From Brachybacterium subflavum (GTDB taxonomy: Bacteria; Actinomycetota; Actinomycetes; Actinomycetales; Dermabacteraceae): DNA of 64,000 nt. The notes below the pieces were generated by a model. It was not told the origin of the DNA and did no database searches. It saw nothing but the letters and a program-made list of their open reading frames with translations. Position 1 is the stretch's first letter. Each line of letters opens with the position of its first letter. The translations under genes and the position numbers were made by a program. Shown piece by piece: positions 1-7,775 of the stretch. The stretch is from NCBI RefSeq assembly GCF_009299795.1, contig NZ_VIGP01000003.1, forward strand, positions 186,001-250,000. Reading direction: 5' to 3'.

Positions 1-138
1 GCGTTCGACGTCCGAGACGTGCTGCATGCTCACGCCGCTCGCCTCGGCGAGGCGCGCGAGGGTCAGTCCCTGTCGGCGCCGCTCCTCGCGCAGCGCCGCA
101 CCGACGAGCTCACGCAGCAGAGGTTCGGTGCCATCCAT
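1..138 (-). CDS. XRE-family HTH regulator, N-terminal 46 residues (runs off the left edge)
   Basis: The minus strand encodes an uninterrupted N-terminus whose helix-turn-helix reads LTLARLAEASGVSMQHVSDV, a typical Cro/CI (XRE) DNA-binding domain that begins at about residue 12. The rest lies beyond the window. The ATG at 138 is chosen because it sits 6 bases after a TAGGCT -10 box, which suggests a leaderless transcript. The gene is divergent from the methyltransferase that begins at 342. The ClgR/Clp-regulator group has this HTH style, but too little is visible to assign a target. Family call firm, function open. Confidence 0.8.
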   Translation of the reverse strand, partial: MDGTEPLLRELVGAALREERRRQGLTLARLAEASGVSMQHVSDVER

Positions 139-144
139 GCTCGG

Positions 145-150
145 AGCCTA
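145..150 (-). promoter_or_regulatory. -10 box (TAGGCT) of the leaderless XRE regulator
   Basis: On the minus strand TAGGCT is followed by six bases and then the ATG at 138. This is the spacing expected when transcription starts at the start codon. No convincing -35 is seen. Confidence 0.5.
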
Positions 151-329
151 CGGCGCGGAGCGTCTGGGCGCGCATGCCTCTGCTGTGAGCGGAAGAGATC
201 GGAGCCGCTGCGACACCCGGTGATGGCGTTCTGCCACGCGGACCTGGTCGACGAGGCGGAGGCTCGCGCCCGCTTCGCACGCGTCTACGTGTGCCGGCGA
301 TTCAGCAGGCCCGTCGTGCCCGCCGCACC

Positions 330-335
330 TACCCT
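330..335 (+). promoter_or_regulatory. -10 box (TACCCT) before the methyltransferase start
   Basis: TACCCT is followed by six bases and then GTG at 342. This supports GTG 342 over the in-frame upstream ATG at 291, which would lie upstream of the expected transcription start. Confidence 0.5.
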
Positions 336-341
336 GCAGGG

Positions 342-998
342 GTGAGCGAGCAGGGGACACGGGAGGCGTATGCCGCGCGCGCCGAGGAGTACGCACAGGT
401 GCTCGGGTCGGTCGAGCAGATGGCGGGCGCGGACCGTCGGCACATCGAGGCCTGGGCGCGGCGGACGCGCGCGGACGGCACGGCCGACGAGGCAGGTGTC
501 GTCGATGATGACGGGGACGGACTGATCCTCGACCTGGGCTGCGGACCCGGCCATTGGACCGCGCACCTCGCCGCGCAGGGACATCACGTGCTCGGCATCG
601 ACCCGGTGCCGGACTTCGTCGATCGCGCGCGCACCATGCACCCCGGCGTCGAGTACCTGCTGGGCGACGTGCTCGCCCCGGGTGTCGAGGACGACTCGTG
701 CGCGGGAGTTCTCGCCTGGTACTGCCTGATCCATCTCCCGCCCGAGCGGATGCAGGAGGCCCTTGCGTCCATCGGCCGGGTGCTGCGCCCCGGCGGTGCC
801 CTGCTGCTCGGCTTCTTCGACGGGCTTCGGGTCGAACCCTTCGACCACGCGATCACGACTGCGCATTTCTGGCCCGTGGCCGAGCTCGGGAGGGTTCTGA
901 GGGACGTCGGATTCGCGGTGTCCGCGGTCGAGCAGCGCACCGATCCCGGCGCGAGGCCGCACGGGTCGATCGAGGCGCGGTGGGGACTCCAGGCATGA
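342..998 (+). CDS. class I SAM-dependent methyltransferase
   Basis: A 218-residue cytosolic protein of the Rossmann-fold methyltransferase family. Motif I reads LILDLGCGPGHWTAHLA at about residue 62 and binds SAM. It is followed by an acidic strand end (GIDPVPDFV) and, later, a LRPGGALLLGFF segment typical of the post-motif III strand. The substrate cannot be read from the sequence. GTG 342 is preferred for its leaderless -10 spacing, although an in-frame ATG at 291 would add 17 residues of poor character. The stop overlaps the start of the erythromycin-esterase-like gene (ATGA), so the two are surely co-transcribed. Pairing with an esterase of antibiotic-inactivation type hints at small-molecule modification, which is inference only. 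Confidence 0.88.
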   Translation: MSEQGTREAYAARAEEYAQVLGSVEQMAGADRRHIEAWARRTRADGTADEAGVVDDDGDGLILDLGCGPGHWTAHLAAQGHHVLGIDPVPDFVDRARTMHPGVEYLLGDVLAPGVEDDSCAGVLAWYCLIHLPPERMQEALASIGRVLRPGGALLLGFFDGLRVEPFDHAITTAHFWPVAELGRVLRDVGFAVSAVEQRTDPGARPHGSIEARWGLQA

Positions 999-2185
999 CG
1001 ACGTTGCACGCGCGAGATGCGGACATCCTCGATGCCGAACGGAGTTGTGCGGATCCGGCCGATCTGCTTCCCGAGCGCGGCGTGCTCGCGCTCGGCGAGC
1101 CGACGCATGGCAGCGGCAACGCGTTTGCTTGGAAGTGGCAGGTCATCCTCGATCTGGCGAAGCGCGGGCTGATCTCGACCCTGGCTTTCGAGGAATCCTT
1201 CGCAGTCGGGCTCGCCGTCGACGCCTCGCTGCGTCAAGAGCCCGATGCCGGTGTACTTGCGGCGGAGTCCGCATCGAGATCGGCCCTGGACGACGCCTGG
1301 GATCGGGCGTCATCGATCTGGGACACCCGCGACGTGCGCGCCGGACTGCACGCCCTGCAAACCCTGAATCGGAGCCTCCCGCCTGAACGGAGGATCCGCT
1401 TCCTGGGGATTGACGTCCGCAAGCCTCATGAGGCGGCGCGGCAACTGCTGTCACGTGGATACGACGATGCAGTGCTCGTCAACGTGGCCGAGCGAAGGTG
1501 CCTCGGGGAGGACGCGCCAGAGCAGATGCTCGCCGCGGCAGGGCGCATCAGTTCGCAGGCAAAGTCTTCTTCATCTGCCCGCTTCCCGGACGACGAGGGG
1601 GCAACGGGCCTTCTCCTCGCCCGGCAGATTACCCGTTACGTCGAGACCTATCTTCTGCAGCCGGATTTCGCTGGTCTGCATCTGCGCGAGAGGTGCATGG
1701 CCGACACCCTCCTTGAGAATCTGCCCGCCGTAGGCGGCACCGTGCTCTGGGCCCACAACGAGCACGTGGGCCGTGCCGAGGACGCGTTCGGTGAGGCCGC
1801 GAGCGCAGGATCATCATTTTCGACAGCGACTCCGTCGATGGGCTGGTTCCTGGCCGAGCACCTGGGTCCGCGTTACGCGCCCGTCGGCGTCCTGTGCACG
1901 ACAGGGGAGTGCCGCGCTGTGGACCCTGCGACAGGTGAAGCGGGCTTCAGGTCCGTCAGCCTTCCACCGATCCGTCCCGGGACCACTGAGCACGCCTTCG
2001 CGGAATTGCCGCGAGGATTCCACCGGACGCGGGATCTGCCGAGCCATCCCGGACCTCGGCGCTTCGTTGGTTGGCAGCTCGATAGTAACCTCGCCTCGTC
2101 AGACCCCGGAGCGTTCGAGATCCAGCGCCCGACGAGTGATTTCGACGCTTTGGAACTCTTGGGACCGAGCATCGCGGCGACATGA
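995..2185 (+). CDS. erythromycin esterase family protein
   Basis: A 396-residue protein with the Ere-family signatures: LALGEPTHGSGN near residue 30 (the Glu/His pair of the active site) and TVLWAHNEHVG near residue 250, corresponding to the WAHNxHV motif. Family members hydrolyse macrolide lactones or act on other small molecules, and many environmental homologues have no proven drug substrate. It overlaps the methyltransferase by ATGA. G+C is visibly lower than in the neighbours: positions 1621-1680 hold 34 G/C of 60 by hand count, against roughly 45 of 60 in typical genes here. That suggests later acquisition. No export signal is seen. Macrolide resistance is possible but not demonstrated. 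Confidence 0.85.
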   Translation: MTTLHARDADILDAERSCADPADLLPERGVLALGEPTHGSGNAFAWKWQVILDLAKRGLISTLAFEESFAVGLAVDASLRQEPDAGVLAAESASRSALDDAWDRASSIWDTRDVRAGLHALQTLNRSLPPERRIRFLGIDVRKPHEAARQLLSRGYDDAVLVNVAERRCLGEDAPEQMLAAAGRISSQAKSSSSARFPDDEGATGLLLARQITRYVETYLLQPDFAGLHLRERCMADTLLENLPAVGGTVLWAHNEHVGRAEDAFGEAASAGSSFSTATPSMGWFLAEHLGPRYAPVGVLCTTGECRAVDPATGEAGFRSVSLPPIRPGTTEHAFAELPRGFHRTRDLPSHPGPRRFVGWQLDSNLASSDPGAFEIQRPTSDFDALELLGPSIAAT

Positions 2186-2203
2186 GCGTGCATGTGCTGC
2201 GCC

Positions 2204-3145
2204 TCAGGTGCGCTGCGTCCCCAGCACCGCCAGCAGCTCGAGCTTGCTCGCGTCCTCCGTGTGCGGGGGAGCGGTGAGCACCAGCAGGACCTGGGTCTCG
2301 TCCTCCGTGAACAGCGCCTGGCAGTCCACCTCGATCTCGCCGACCTCCGGGTGGACCACGACCTTGTGGTCCTCGAAGCGCCGCGCCACGATCTGAGCGT
2401 CCCAGAGCTGGGCGAACTCCTCGCTGCGGGCCTGCAGGAGCCGCGCCAGCTCACCGGCCCGAGAGCGCGGACCCATCGCGCCGTAGGCGGCGCGGAGGGT
2501 CGCGACCTGCGCGCGGCTCTGCCGGGCGTGATCGGACGGCGGGTACATGCCTCGACAGTTCTCGGGGTGTGCGAACCACTGGAAGATCGCGCTGCGCTCC
2601 CATCCCTCCAGGAGCGAGGCGTCCCCGAACAGAGCGCGCGCGGGCTCGTTCTGCACGAGAGGCTCGGCGAGGTTCGAGATGATCATCGCCGGCACGTCTT
2701 GGATCCGGTCGAGCACCCGCAGCAGCCCCGGCGCGACATGGGCGTGCGCGATCGACCGGTCCGGGGCGCTGTGCCCGGCGACCCGGAACAGGTAGTCCCG
2801 CTCGTCGGCCGTGAGCCGCAGGGCGCGGGCGAGCGAGGCCAGCATCGCGGTCGACGGCTGGGGTCCGCGTTTCTGCTCGAGCCGGGTCACGTAGTCGACG
2901 GACATCGTCGCCAGCTGTGCGACCTCCTCCCGTCGGAGCCCCGGTGTGCGCCGACGCGTGCCGGCGGGCAGGCCCACGTCGGTCGGCGAGATGGCCTCAC
3001 GGCGGGCGACGAGGAAGCCCGCGAGCGCTTCCCGGTCCATGCCCGTCCGCGCCTCGCCGGTCCGCGCCTCGCCCGTGCGCTCCACGCGCGTGCGCGCCTC
3101 GTGTGCGGCGGGTGCCTCGTCGGCCCCTGTGCTCGCTGGATCCAT
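2204..3145 (-). CDS. HTH regulator with MmyB-like ligand-binding domain
   Basis: A 313-residue regulator. An N-terminal XRE helix-turn-helix (RRTPGLRREEVAQLATMSVDYVTRLEQ region, about residues 65-95) is followed by a C-terminal MmyB-like domain containing the conserved AHVAPGLLRVLDRI and the NLAEPLVQNEPARALFG segment. Family members usually sit beside, and control, a divergently transcribed short-chain dehydrogenase, exactly as here (SDR at 3247). The N-terminus holds a small direct repeat (TGEARTGEARTG), and an internal Met at residue 36 is an alternative start. The 3' end lies 18 bp from the esterase gene in convergent orientation. Confidence 0.88.
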   Translation of the reverse strand: MDPASTGADEAPAAHEARTRVERTGEARTGEARTGMDREALAGFLVARREAISPTDVGLPAGTRRRTPGLRREEVAQLATMSVDYVTRLEQKRGPQPSTAMLASLARALRLTADERDYLFRVAGHSAPDRSIAHAHVAPGLLRVLDRIQDVPAMIISNLAEPLVQNEPARALFGDASLLEGWERSAIFQWFAHPENCRGMYPPSDHARQSRAQVATLRAAYGAMGPRSRAGELARLLQARSEEFAQLWDAQIVARRFEDHKVVVHPEVGEIEVDCQALFTEDETQVLLVLTAPPHTEDASKLELLAVLGTQRT

Positions 3146-3180
3146 GCCCCGAGTATCCCGTCAGCGCGCTCGCGCATCCA

Positions 3181-3195
3181 GGGATCGCGGATCCC
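3181..3195. promoter_or_regulatory. candidate operator, GGGATC-gcg-GATCCC
   Basis: A perfect 6-bp inverted repeat with a 3-bp spacer lies in the 101-bp divergent gap between the MmyB-type regulator and the dehydrogenase. Position and symmetry fit a site for the regulator. No match to a defined consensus is claimed. Confidence 0.35.
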
Positions 3196-3246
3196 CCGAT
3201 ACACCGGCCCTGGTGCGCTGCCCGGACGCGGCGAAGACTGCCTGCC

Positions 3247-4020
3247 ATGGAACTCACCGGACACACGATCTTCGTCCCCGGCGCGACCAGCGGCATCGGT
3301 CTCGCCCTCGCCCTGCGCCTCCAGGAGCGCGGCAGCACCGTCATCATCGGCGGCCGACGCACCGAGCGGCTCGCCGAGCTCGCTGCCCATCACCCCGGAC
3401 TCGGCACCGTCACTCTGGACGTGACCGACCCGCGCAGCATCGAGGCGGCCGCCCGCACCGTGCTCGCCGAGCACCCGGATCTCGACACCCTCATCGCGAT
3501 GGCAGGGATCATGCGCGCCGAGGACTGGACGACATCCGAGGGTCTGCTCGAGACCGCCGAGGCCACCGTCACCACCAACGTGCTGGGGCCCATCCGTCTC
3601 ATCTCCGCCTTCCTGGACCACTTCGTCTCCCGGGGGGACGCGACGATCATGACGGTCTCCTCCGGACTCGCCTTCACCCCGCTCGCCGCGACCCCGACCT
3701 ACAACGCGACCAAGGCCGCGATCCACATGCTCAGCGAGTCGATCCGCCTGCAGCTCGCGGGGACCGGCGTGCGCGTGCTCGAGCTCGAGCCGCCGGCCGT
3801 GCGCACGGACCTCATGCCCGGGCACGCCGAGAACGCGATGGCGATGCCGCTCGACGCCTTCGCCGACGAGGTCATGGAGATCCTCGAGGCGGGGGACGCC
3901 TCCGCCCTGCGGGAGATCCAGGTGGAGGCCGTGAAGGTGCTGCGCTATGCCGAGGTGCGCGGGGACTATCCGCAGGTGGTCGAGATGCTCAACGCGCGCG
4001 AGCCGCACGGGAGGGGCTGA
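3247..4020 (+). CDS. short-chain dehydrogenase/reductase (DltE-like SDR)
   Basis: A 257-residue classical SDR. The nucleotide-binding glycine motif GATSGIGLALA is at residues 12-22, NxAG is present as IAMAGI, and the catalytic YNATK lies near residue 157 after a SSG strand. It probably uses NADP(H), judged from GGRR at the second strand end. The physiological substrate is unknown. ATG 3247 follows the divergent promoter region shared with the MmyB regulator, whose family commonly controls the adjacent SDR. The gene is followed by a GNAT with its own leaderless-type promoter. Confidence 0.9.
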   Translation: MELTGHTIFVPGATSGIGLALALRLQERGSTVIIGGRRTERLAELAAHHPGLGTVTLDVTDPRSIEAAARTVLAEHPDLDTLIAMAGIMRAEDWTTSEGLLETAEATVTTNVLGPIRLISAFLDHFVSRGDATIMTVSSGLAFTPLAATPTYNATKAAIHMLSESIRLQLAGTGVRVLELEPPAVRTDLMPGHAENAMAMPLDAFADEVMEILEAGDASALREIQVEAVKVLRYAEVRGDYPQVVEMLNAREPHGRG

Positions 4021-4059
4021 GCCGCCGCGAATCCGCTCGTCGGCCCGGCCGCACCTGCG

Positions 4060-4065
4060 TACCCT
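4060..4065 (+). promoter_or_regulatory. -10 box (TACCCT) of the leaderless GNAT gene
   Basis: TACCCT, six bases, then ATG at 4072. No ribosome-binding site precedes the ATG, which fits a leaderless transcript. Confidence 0.5.
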
Positions 4066-4071
4066 GGCGCG

Positions 4072-4710
4072 ATGACCACCACGCTCGCCGATCTCGACTG
4101 GCCGATCAGCACGGAGCGCCTCGTCCTGCGCCGCGCCCGCGCCGAGGACGCAGAGGCGATCTGGCCCTGGTACGGCCGGCCGGACGTCCACGAATGGACC
4201 TATGGCGTGCCGGCCTCCCGCGCGGCGCACGTCGAGACCTGGGGGCAGTCGCTCGCGGCCCGGATCGTCGGCGAGCTCGACGGGCGGATCGTGGCCGTGG
4301 GCGGTGTGATGGTCCAGGACGCCTGGTCCCAGCGCCAGGCGATCGCCGCCGCCCACCATCGCCAGGGCGAGCTGTCCTGGGTGCTCGACCCCGACGTGCA
4401 CGGCCGGGGGCTGGGTACCGAGTACGCGACCGCGCTGCTGCGCATCGCGATCCTGGGCCTGGGCCTGCACCGGGTGGAGGCGAGCTGCTTCGCCGCGAAC
4501 GCGCCGTCGGCCCGGATCATGGAGAAGATCGGGATGCGCTGCGAGGGCATCTTCCGCGGCGAATCCCTCCACGCCAGCCATGGCTGGCTGGACGGGATGA
4601 CGTGGGCGATCCTCGACGAGGAATGGCATGCGCAGCACCCGGACGAGTGCCCCGCGACCGAGGCCCGAGCCTCCGTCGACCGCGACCCGTCGGCCGCCGG
4701 GGCCGATTAG
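4072..4710 (+). CDS. GNAT N-acetyltransferase (RimJ/RimL type)
   Basis: A 212-residue GNAT. It opens with the RimJ/L-like STERLVLRRARAEDAEAIW, carries the acetyl-CoA-binding region around VLDPDVHGRGLGTEYATALL (about residues 104-123), and shows the HRVEASCFAANAPSARIMEK segment typical of enzymes that acetylate protein or small-molecule amines. The substrate is unknown. The start follows a TACCCT box by 6 bp. Its stop is TAG, one of only two in the window, and that TAG is also the first half of the TAGGCT -10 of coaD. Confidence 0.87.
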   Translation: MTTTLADLDWPISTERLVLRRARAEDAEAIWPWYGRPDVHEWTYGVPASRAAHVETWGQSLAARIVGELDGRIVAVGGVMVQDAWSQRQAIAAAHHRQGELSWVLDPDVHGRGLGTEYATALLRIAILGLGLHRVEASCFAANAPSARIMEKIGMRCEGIFRGESLHASHGWLDGMTWAILDEEWHAQHPDECPATEARASVDRDPSAAGAD

Positions 4711-4713
4711 GCT
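4708..4713 (+). promoter_or_regulatory. -10 box (TAGGCT) of coaD, overlapping the upstream TAG stop
   Basis: TAGGCT is followed by six bases and ATG 4720. Its first three bases are the stop codon of the GNAT gene, so one trinucleotide has two roles. Confidence 0.5.
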
Positions 4714-4719
4714 TCCTCC

Positions 4720-5226
4720 ATGAGCACGATCGTCCTGCCGGGGTCCTTCGACCCGTTCACCCTCGGCCACCTGGACCTCGCCCGCCGGGCCGCGATGCTG
4801 TGCAGCCGGCTGATCATCGCGATCTCCCACAATCCCAACAAGAAGGGGATGCTGAGCCTCGAAGCGCGCCAGCAGGCGATCGACGAGACCATCCGGGCCG
4901 AGGGCCTGGACCCCAAGGTCACGAGCGCCGTGCTGCCGCGCGGGCTGCTGGTCGACTTCTGCCGCGAGCACGGCGCCCGGGCCGTGGTGCGCGGCATGCG
5001 CGGCCAGATCGACCTCGCCTACGAGGAGCCGATGGCGCGCATGAACCAGCACCTCGCGCATGTCGACACCGTCTTCCTGCTCACCGACGTCCGGTACTCC
5101 CACATCTCCTCGAGCCTCGTGCGCGAGGTCTCCCAGCTCGGCGGCCCGATCGACGACATGCTCCCCGAGGCCTCCCGCCGCGCCCTCGAGGCGGCGCTCG
5201 CCGAGCGCGGACCTGCACCCGAATGA
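4720..5226 (+). CDS. coaD: pantetheine-phosphate adenylyltransferase
   Basis: A 168-residue enzyme of coenzyme A synthesis that joins 4'-phosphopantetheine and ATP to give dephospho-CoA in the cytosol. The nucleotidyltransferase motif PGSFDPFTLGHLDLARRA (TxGH) is at residues 6-23, and the ISSxLVRE signature near the C-terminus reads HISSSLVREVSQLGG. Length is normal for bacterial PPAT. The start is set by the leaderless -10 at 4708. The stop codon leads directly into the 17-bp tandem hairpin array. Confidence 0.96.
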   Translation: MSTIVLPGSFDPFTLGHLDLARRAAMLCSRLIIAISHNPNKKGMLSLEARQQAIDETIRAEGLDPKVTSAVLPRGLLVDFCREHGARAVVRGMRGQIDLAYEEPMARMNQHLAHVDTVFLLTDVRYSHISSSLVREVSQLGGPIDDMLPEASRRALEAALAERGPAPE

Positions 5227-5268
5227 TCCTCATCCGTGATGGATCCTCGTTCGTGAACGATCCTGACC
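5225..5268 (+). repeat. 17-bp tandem array, GATCCTC core, forming two small hairpins
   Basis: GATCCT recurs at 5225, 5242 and 5259. The 10-bp inserts differ in sequence (CATC-cgt-GATG and CGTTC-gt-GAACG) but each is self-complementary. The array begins inside the coaD stop codon and could end its transcript. The same GATCCTC core and 17-bp period reappear, inverted, at 24904-24954. Confidence 0.6.
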
Positions 5269-5356
5269 AAGTTCTCCGACCTCCTCCCGCCCGGAGCGTC
5301 ATAGATCCTGGTCACCATCGTGGTCCGGGTCGGGTTCCGCAGAACGCTCCCGCTCG

Positions 5357-5362
5357 TATCCT
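5357..5362 (+). promoter_or_regulatory. -10 box (TATCCT) of the leaderless DUF177 gene
   Basis: TATCCT, six bases, then GTG at 5369. It fixes the start of the yceD-rnc-mutM unit. Confidence 0.55.
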
Positions 5363-5368
5363 GGAGCC

Positions 5369-6031
5369 GTGAACATTCGAGCCAGCATCCCCGCGCCCGA
5401 CGATCTCGACCTGCGCTTCGACGTCGTCGACCTCATCGGCCGCCCGGGAGCCCACCGGCACGTGGACCGCACCGTGGTGGTCGCCGACCAGAAGGTCGGC
5501 AACCTCGCCCTGACCGTCCCCGCGGGCGAGTCGATCAGCGTCGACGCGGAGCTCGAGTCCGTGGTCGAGGGCATCTTCGTCAGCGGCACCGTCGAGGCCC
5601 GCGTCGCCGGCGAGTGCTCACGCTGCCTGGACCCGCTCGAGCGCGAGGTCGACGCCCGCATCGACGAGCTCTTCAGCTACCCCGAGAAGATCAAGGCCGA
5701 CGAGGAGGATGACGTCCCCGCGCTCAGCGGCGACGACGTGGACCTCGGCCCCCTCGTGCACGACGTCATCTCGCTCGAGGCCGAGGAGCGGCCCCTGTGC
5801 AAGCCGTCCTGCATGGGCCTGTGCGCCCAGTGCGGAGCGCGTCTCGAGGACGACCCCGACCATCACCACGACGTCATCGACCCGCGCTGGGCGGCCCTGA
5901 GCGGGCTGCTCGGCGGCGAGGGCGCGTCCCCCGAGACCGACGGGGCCGACGCGGGCGATGAAGCCGACGGGGCCGATGAGTCCGACGGCGGCCGTCAGGA
6001 CAGCGGCGCGCCCGTCGACGAGGAGCGCTGA
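5369..6031 (+). CDS. YceD/DUF177 family protein
   Basis: A 220-residue DUF177 protein. The zinc-type Cys pairs are CSRC in the middle and CKPSC...LCAQCG near residue 147. The C-terminal 40 residues are acidic and Asp/Gly-rich, probably disordered. The family is linked to 23S rRNA accumulation and ribosome assembly and normally sits directly before rpmF (L32). Here the next gene is rnc, whose ATG overlaps this TGA by one base, so rpmF is absent from the spot. GTG 5369 is chosen for the leaderless -10 spacing. Confidence 0.92.
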   Translation: MNIRASIPAPDDLDLRFDVVDLIGRPGAHRHVDRTVVVADQKVGNLALTVPAGESISVDAELESVVEGIFVSGTVEARVAGECSRCLDPLEREVDARIDELFSYPEKIKADEEDDVPALSGDDVDLGPLVHDVISLEAEERPLCKPSCMGLCAQCGARLEDDPDHHHDVIDPRWAALSGLLGGEGASPETDGADAGDEADGADESDGGRQDSGAPVDEER

Positions 6032-6783
6032 TGGCCCGCTCGCGGCGGTCCACCGAGGCGAAGGACCCCCAGGAGCTGCTCGCGACGCTGCCCCTGTTCC
6101 CCGACCAGGCGCGCCGGGTCACGGAGTCCGGGCTGCTCGACCTCGCGCTCACGCACCGCTCGTACTCCTACGAGCACGAGCAGATCCCGCACAACGAGCG
6201 CCTCGAGTTCCTGGGCGACGCCGTGCTGCAGCTCGCGACCACGGAGGAGCTGTACACCGTCCATCCGACGCTCCCCGAGGGGGACCTCGCCAAGCGCCGC
6301 GCGGCCACGGTGAACACGCGCGCCCTCGCCCTCATCGGCCGCCGCATCGAGCTGGGCCAGTACGTGAAGCTGGGCCGCGGCGAGGACCTCTCGGGCGGCC
6401 GCGACAAGGCCTCGATCCTCGCCGACACCATGGAAGCGCTGATCGGCGCCGTGCACCTCTCGTGCGGACAGGACGTCTCCCGCCGGTACGTGCTCGAGCT
6501 GCTGCGCCCGCTCCTGGAGAGCGACGAGATCCTCGAGGCCGGCTACGACTTCAAGACCCGTCTGCAGGAGATCGCCGCCGAGACCGGCACGGTGCCCGTC
6601 TACGAGATCACCGGCACCGGCCCCGAGCACGCGAAGACCTACACCGCGACCGCGACCATCGCCGGCATCGTCACCGCGAGCGGCGAGGGCGCCTCGAAGA
6701 AGGACGCCGAGCTCGCCGCCGCCCAGCACGCCGTGCGCAGCCTCCTGGAGGCCCGCGGCGAGTCCGTGCTCCCGCGCGGCTGA
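6031..6783 (+). CDS. rnc: ribonuclease III
   Basis: A 250-residue dsRNA-specific endonuclease that processes rRNA precursors and structured mRNAs in the cytosol. The signature HNERLEFLGDAVLQL is at about residues 53-67, the second catalytic acid lies in DTMEALIGAVH, and a C-terminal dsRNA-binding domain starts near residue 170 (DFKTRLQEIA...) and ends with the SKKDAELAAAQHAV helix. The gene is coupled to DUF177 by a TGATG overlap. mutM starts 14 bp downstream, so the three form one unit. Confidence 0.96.
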   Translation: MARSRRSTEAKDPQELLATLPLFPDQARRVTESGLLDLALTHRSYSYEHEQIPHNERLEFLGDAVLQLATTEELYTVHPTLPEGDLAKRRAATVNTRALALIGRRIELGQYVKLGRGEDLSGGRDKASILADTMEALIGAVHLSCGQDVSRRYVLELLRPLLESDEILEAGYDFKTRLQEIAAETGTVPVYEITGTGPEHAKTYTATATIAGIVTASGEGASKKDAELAAAQHAVRSLLEARGESVLPRG

Positions 6784-6797
6784 ACCGGAGCCCGCCC

Positions 6798-7775
6798 ATG
6801 CCCGAGCTGCCCGAGGTCGAGGTGGTCCGCCGCGGCCTCGCGCCGCATGTGGACGGCCGCGTCATCACGCGCGTCGACGTCCACGAGCCGCGGTCCCTGC
6901 GCCGCCAGATCGGCGGGCCCGAGGCGTTCGTGCAGGCCGTCACCGGTGCCCGCGTCGCCCGGCTCGAGCGGCGCGGGAAGTTCCTGTGGTGGCGCCTGAA
7001 GGACGAGCGCGGCGACGAGCTCGGCGAGGCGCTCATGACGCACCTGGGCATGAGCGGCCAGATGCGCGTGCGCGGCGGAGCGGCCGACGCGGAGGTCGGC
7101 GCGGAGGGTGACGCGGGGACCGTCGCGCCGTCGGCCCCCGCCCCGCGCGGCGAGGGCCCCGCGAGCGATCCCCACAGGCATCGCCGCATCGTCCTGCATC
7201 TGGATGACGGCGCGCAGGTCGACTTCGTGGACCAGCGCATCTTCGGCGGCCTGTGGACGAGTGCGCTCGAGCACGACGCCGACGGTCTCCCCGCCACCCC
7301 GGACTCGATCGACGACCTGCTGCCGGCCGACGTGGTCGGCATCGGCCGCGACCTGCTCGACCCCGCCCAGGACCGCGAGGCCGTGATCGCGGTGATGCGC
7401 GCGCGGCGCGCCCCCATCAAGGCCCTGCTGCTGGACCAGTCCCTGGTCAGCGGGATCGGGAACATCTACGCCGACGAGGGGCTGTGGGCGGCCCGTACCC
7501 GCTTCGACGCCCCCGGCGAGTCGCTCACCCGAGGCCGTGCCCGGCGGGTCCTGGACGGCGCCGAGGCCGTCATGCGCCGGGCGCTCGACGTGGGCGGCAC
7601 CAGCTTCGACGACCTCTACGTGAACGTCGACGGCCGGTCGGGCTACTTCGCACGCTCCCTCGCCGCCTACGGCAGGGCAGGCGAGCCGTGCCCGCGCTGC
7701 GGCGCGATCATCCGCCGCTCCGTGCTGCAGCAGCGCTCGTGCTTCTTCTGCCCGAACTGCCAGCGCAGGGCGTGA
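6798..7775 (+). CDS. mutM: formamidopyrimidine-DNA glycosylase
   Basis: A 325-residue base-excision repair enzyme that removes oxidised purines such as 8-oxoguanine and cuts the abasic site. The catalytic N-terminal Pro is in MPELPEVEVV, and the helix-two-turn-helix region contains LLDQSLVSGIGNIYADE. The C-terminal zinc finger has CPRC and CFFCPNC. An Ala/Gly/Pro-rich insertion of about 30 residues (near residues 95-125) interrupts the N-terminal beta-sandwich and makes the protein longer than the usual 270-290. Its stop codon is the first unit of a heptamer stop-codon array. Confidence 0.95.
   Translation: MPELPEVEVVRRGLAPHVDGRVITRVDVHEPRSLRRQIGGPEAFVQAVTGARVARLERRGKFLWWRLKDERGDELGEALMTHLGMSGQMRVRGGAADAEVGAEGDAGTVAPSAPAPRGEGPASDPHRHRRIVLHLDDGAQVDFVDQRIFGGLWTSALEHDADGLPATPDSIDDLLPADVVGIGRDLLDPAQDREAVIAVMRARRAPIKALLLDQSLVSGIGNIYADEGLWAARTRFDAPGESLTRGRARRVLDGAEAVMRRALDVGGTSFDDLYVNVDGRSGYFARSLAAYGRAGEPCPRCGAIIRRSVLQQRSCFFCPNCQRRA

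Noticed and set aside
291..341. Seventeen-residue N-terminal extension of the methyltransferase from ATG 291
   Set aside because: The segment is basic and unlike the domain, and the TACCCT box at 330 places transcription initiation at GTG 342.
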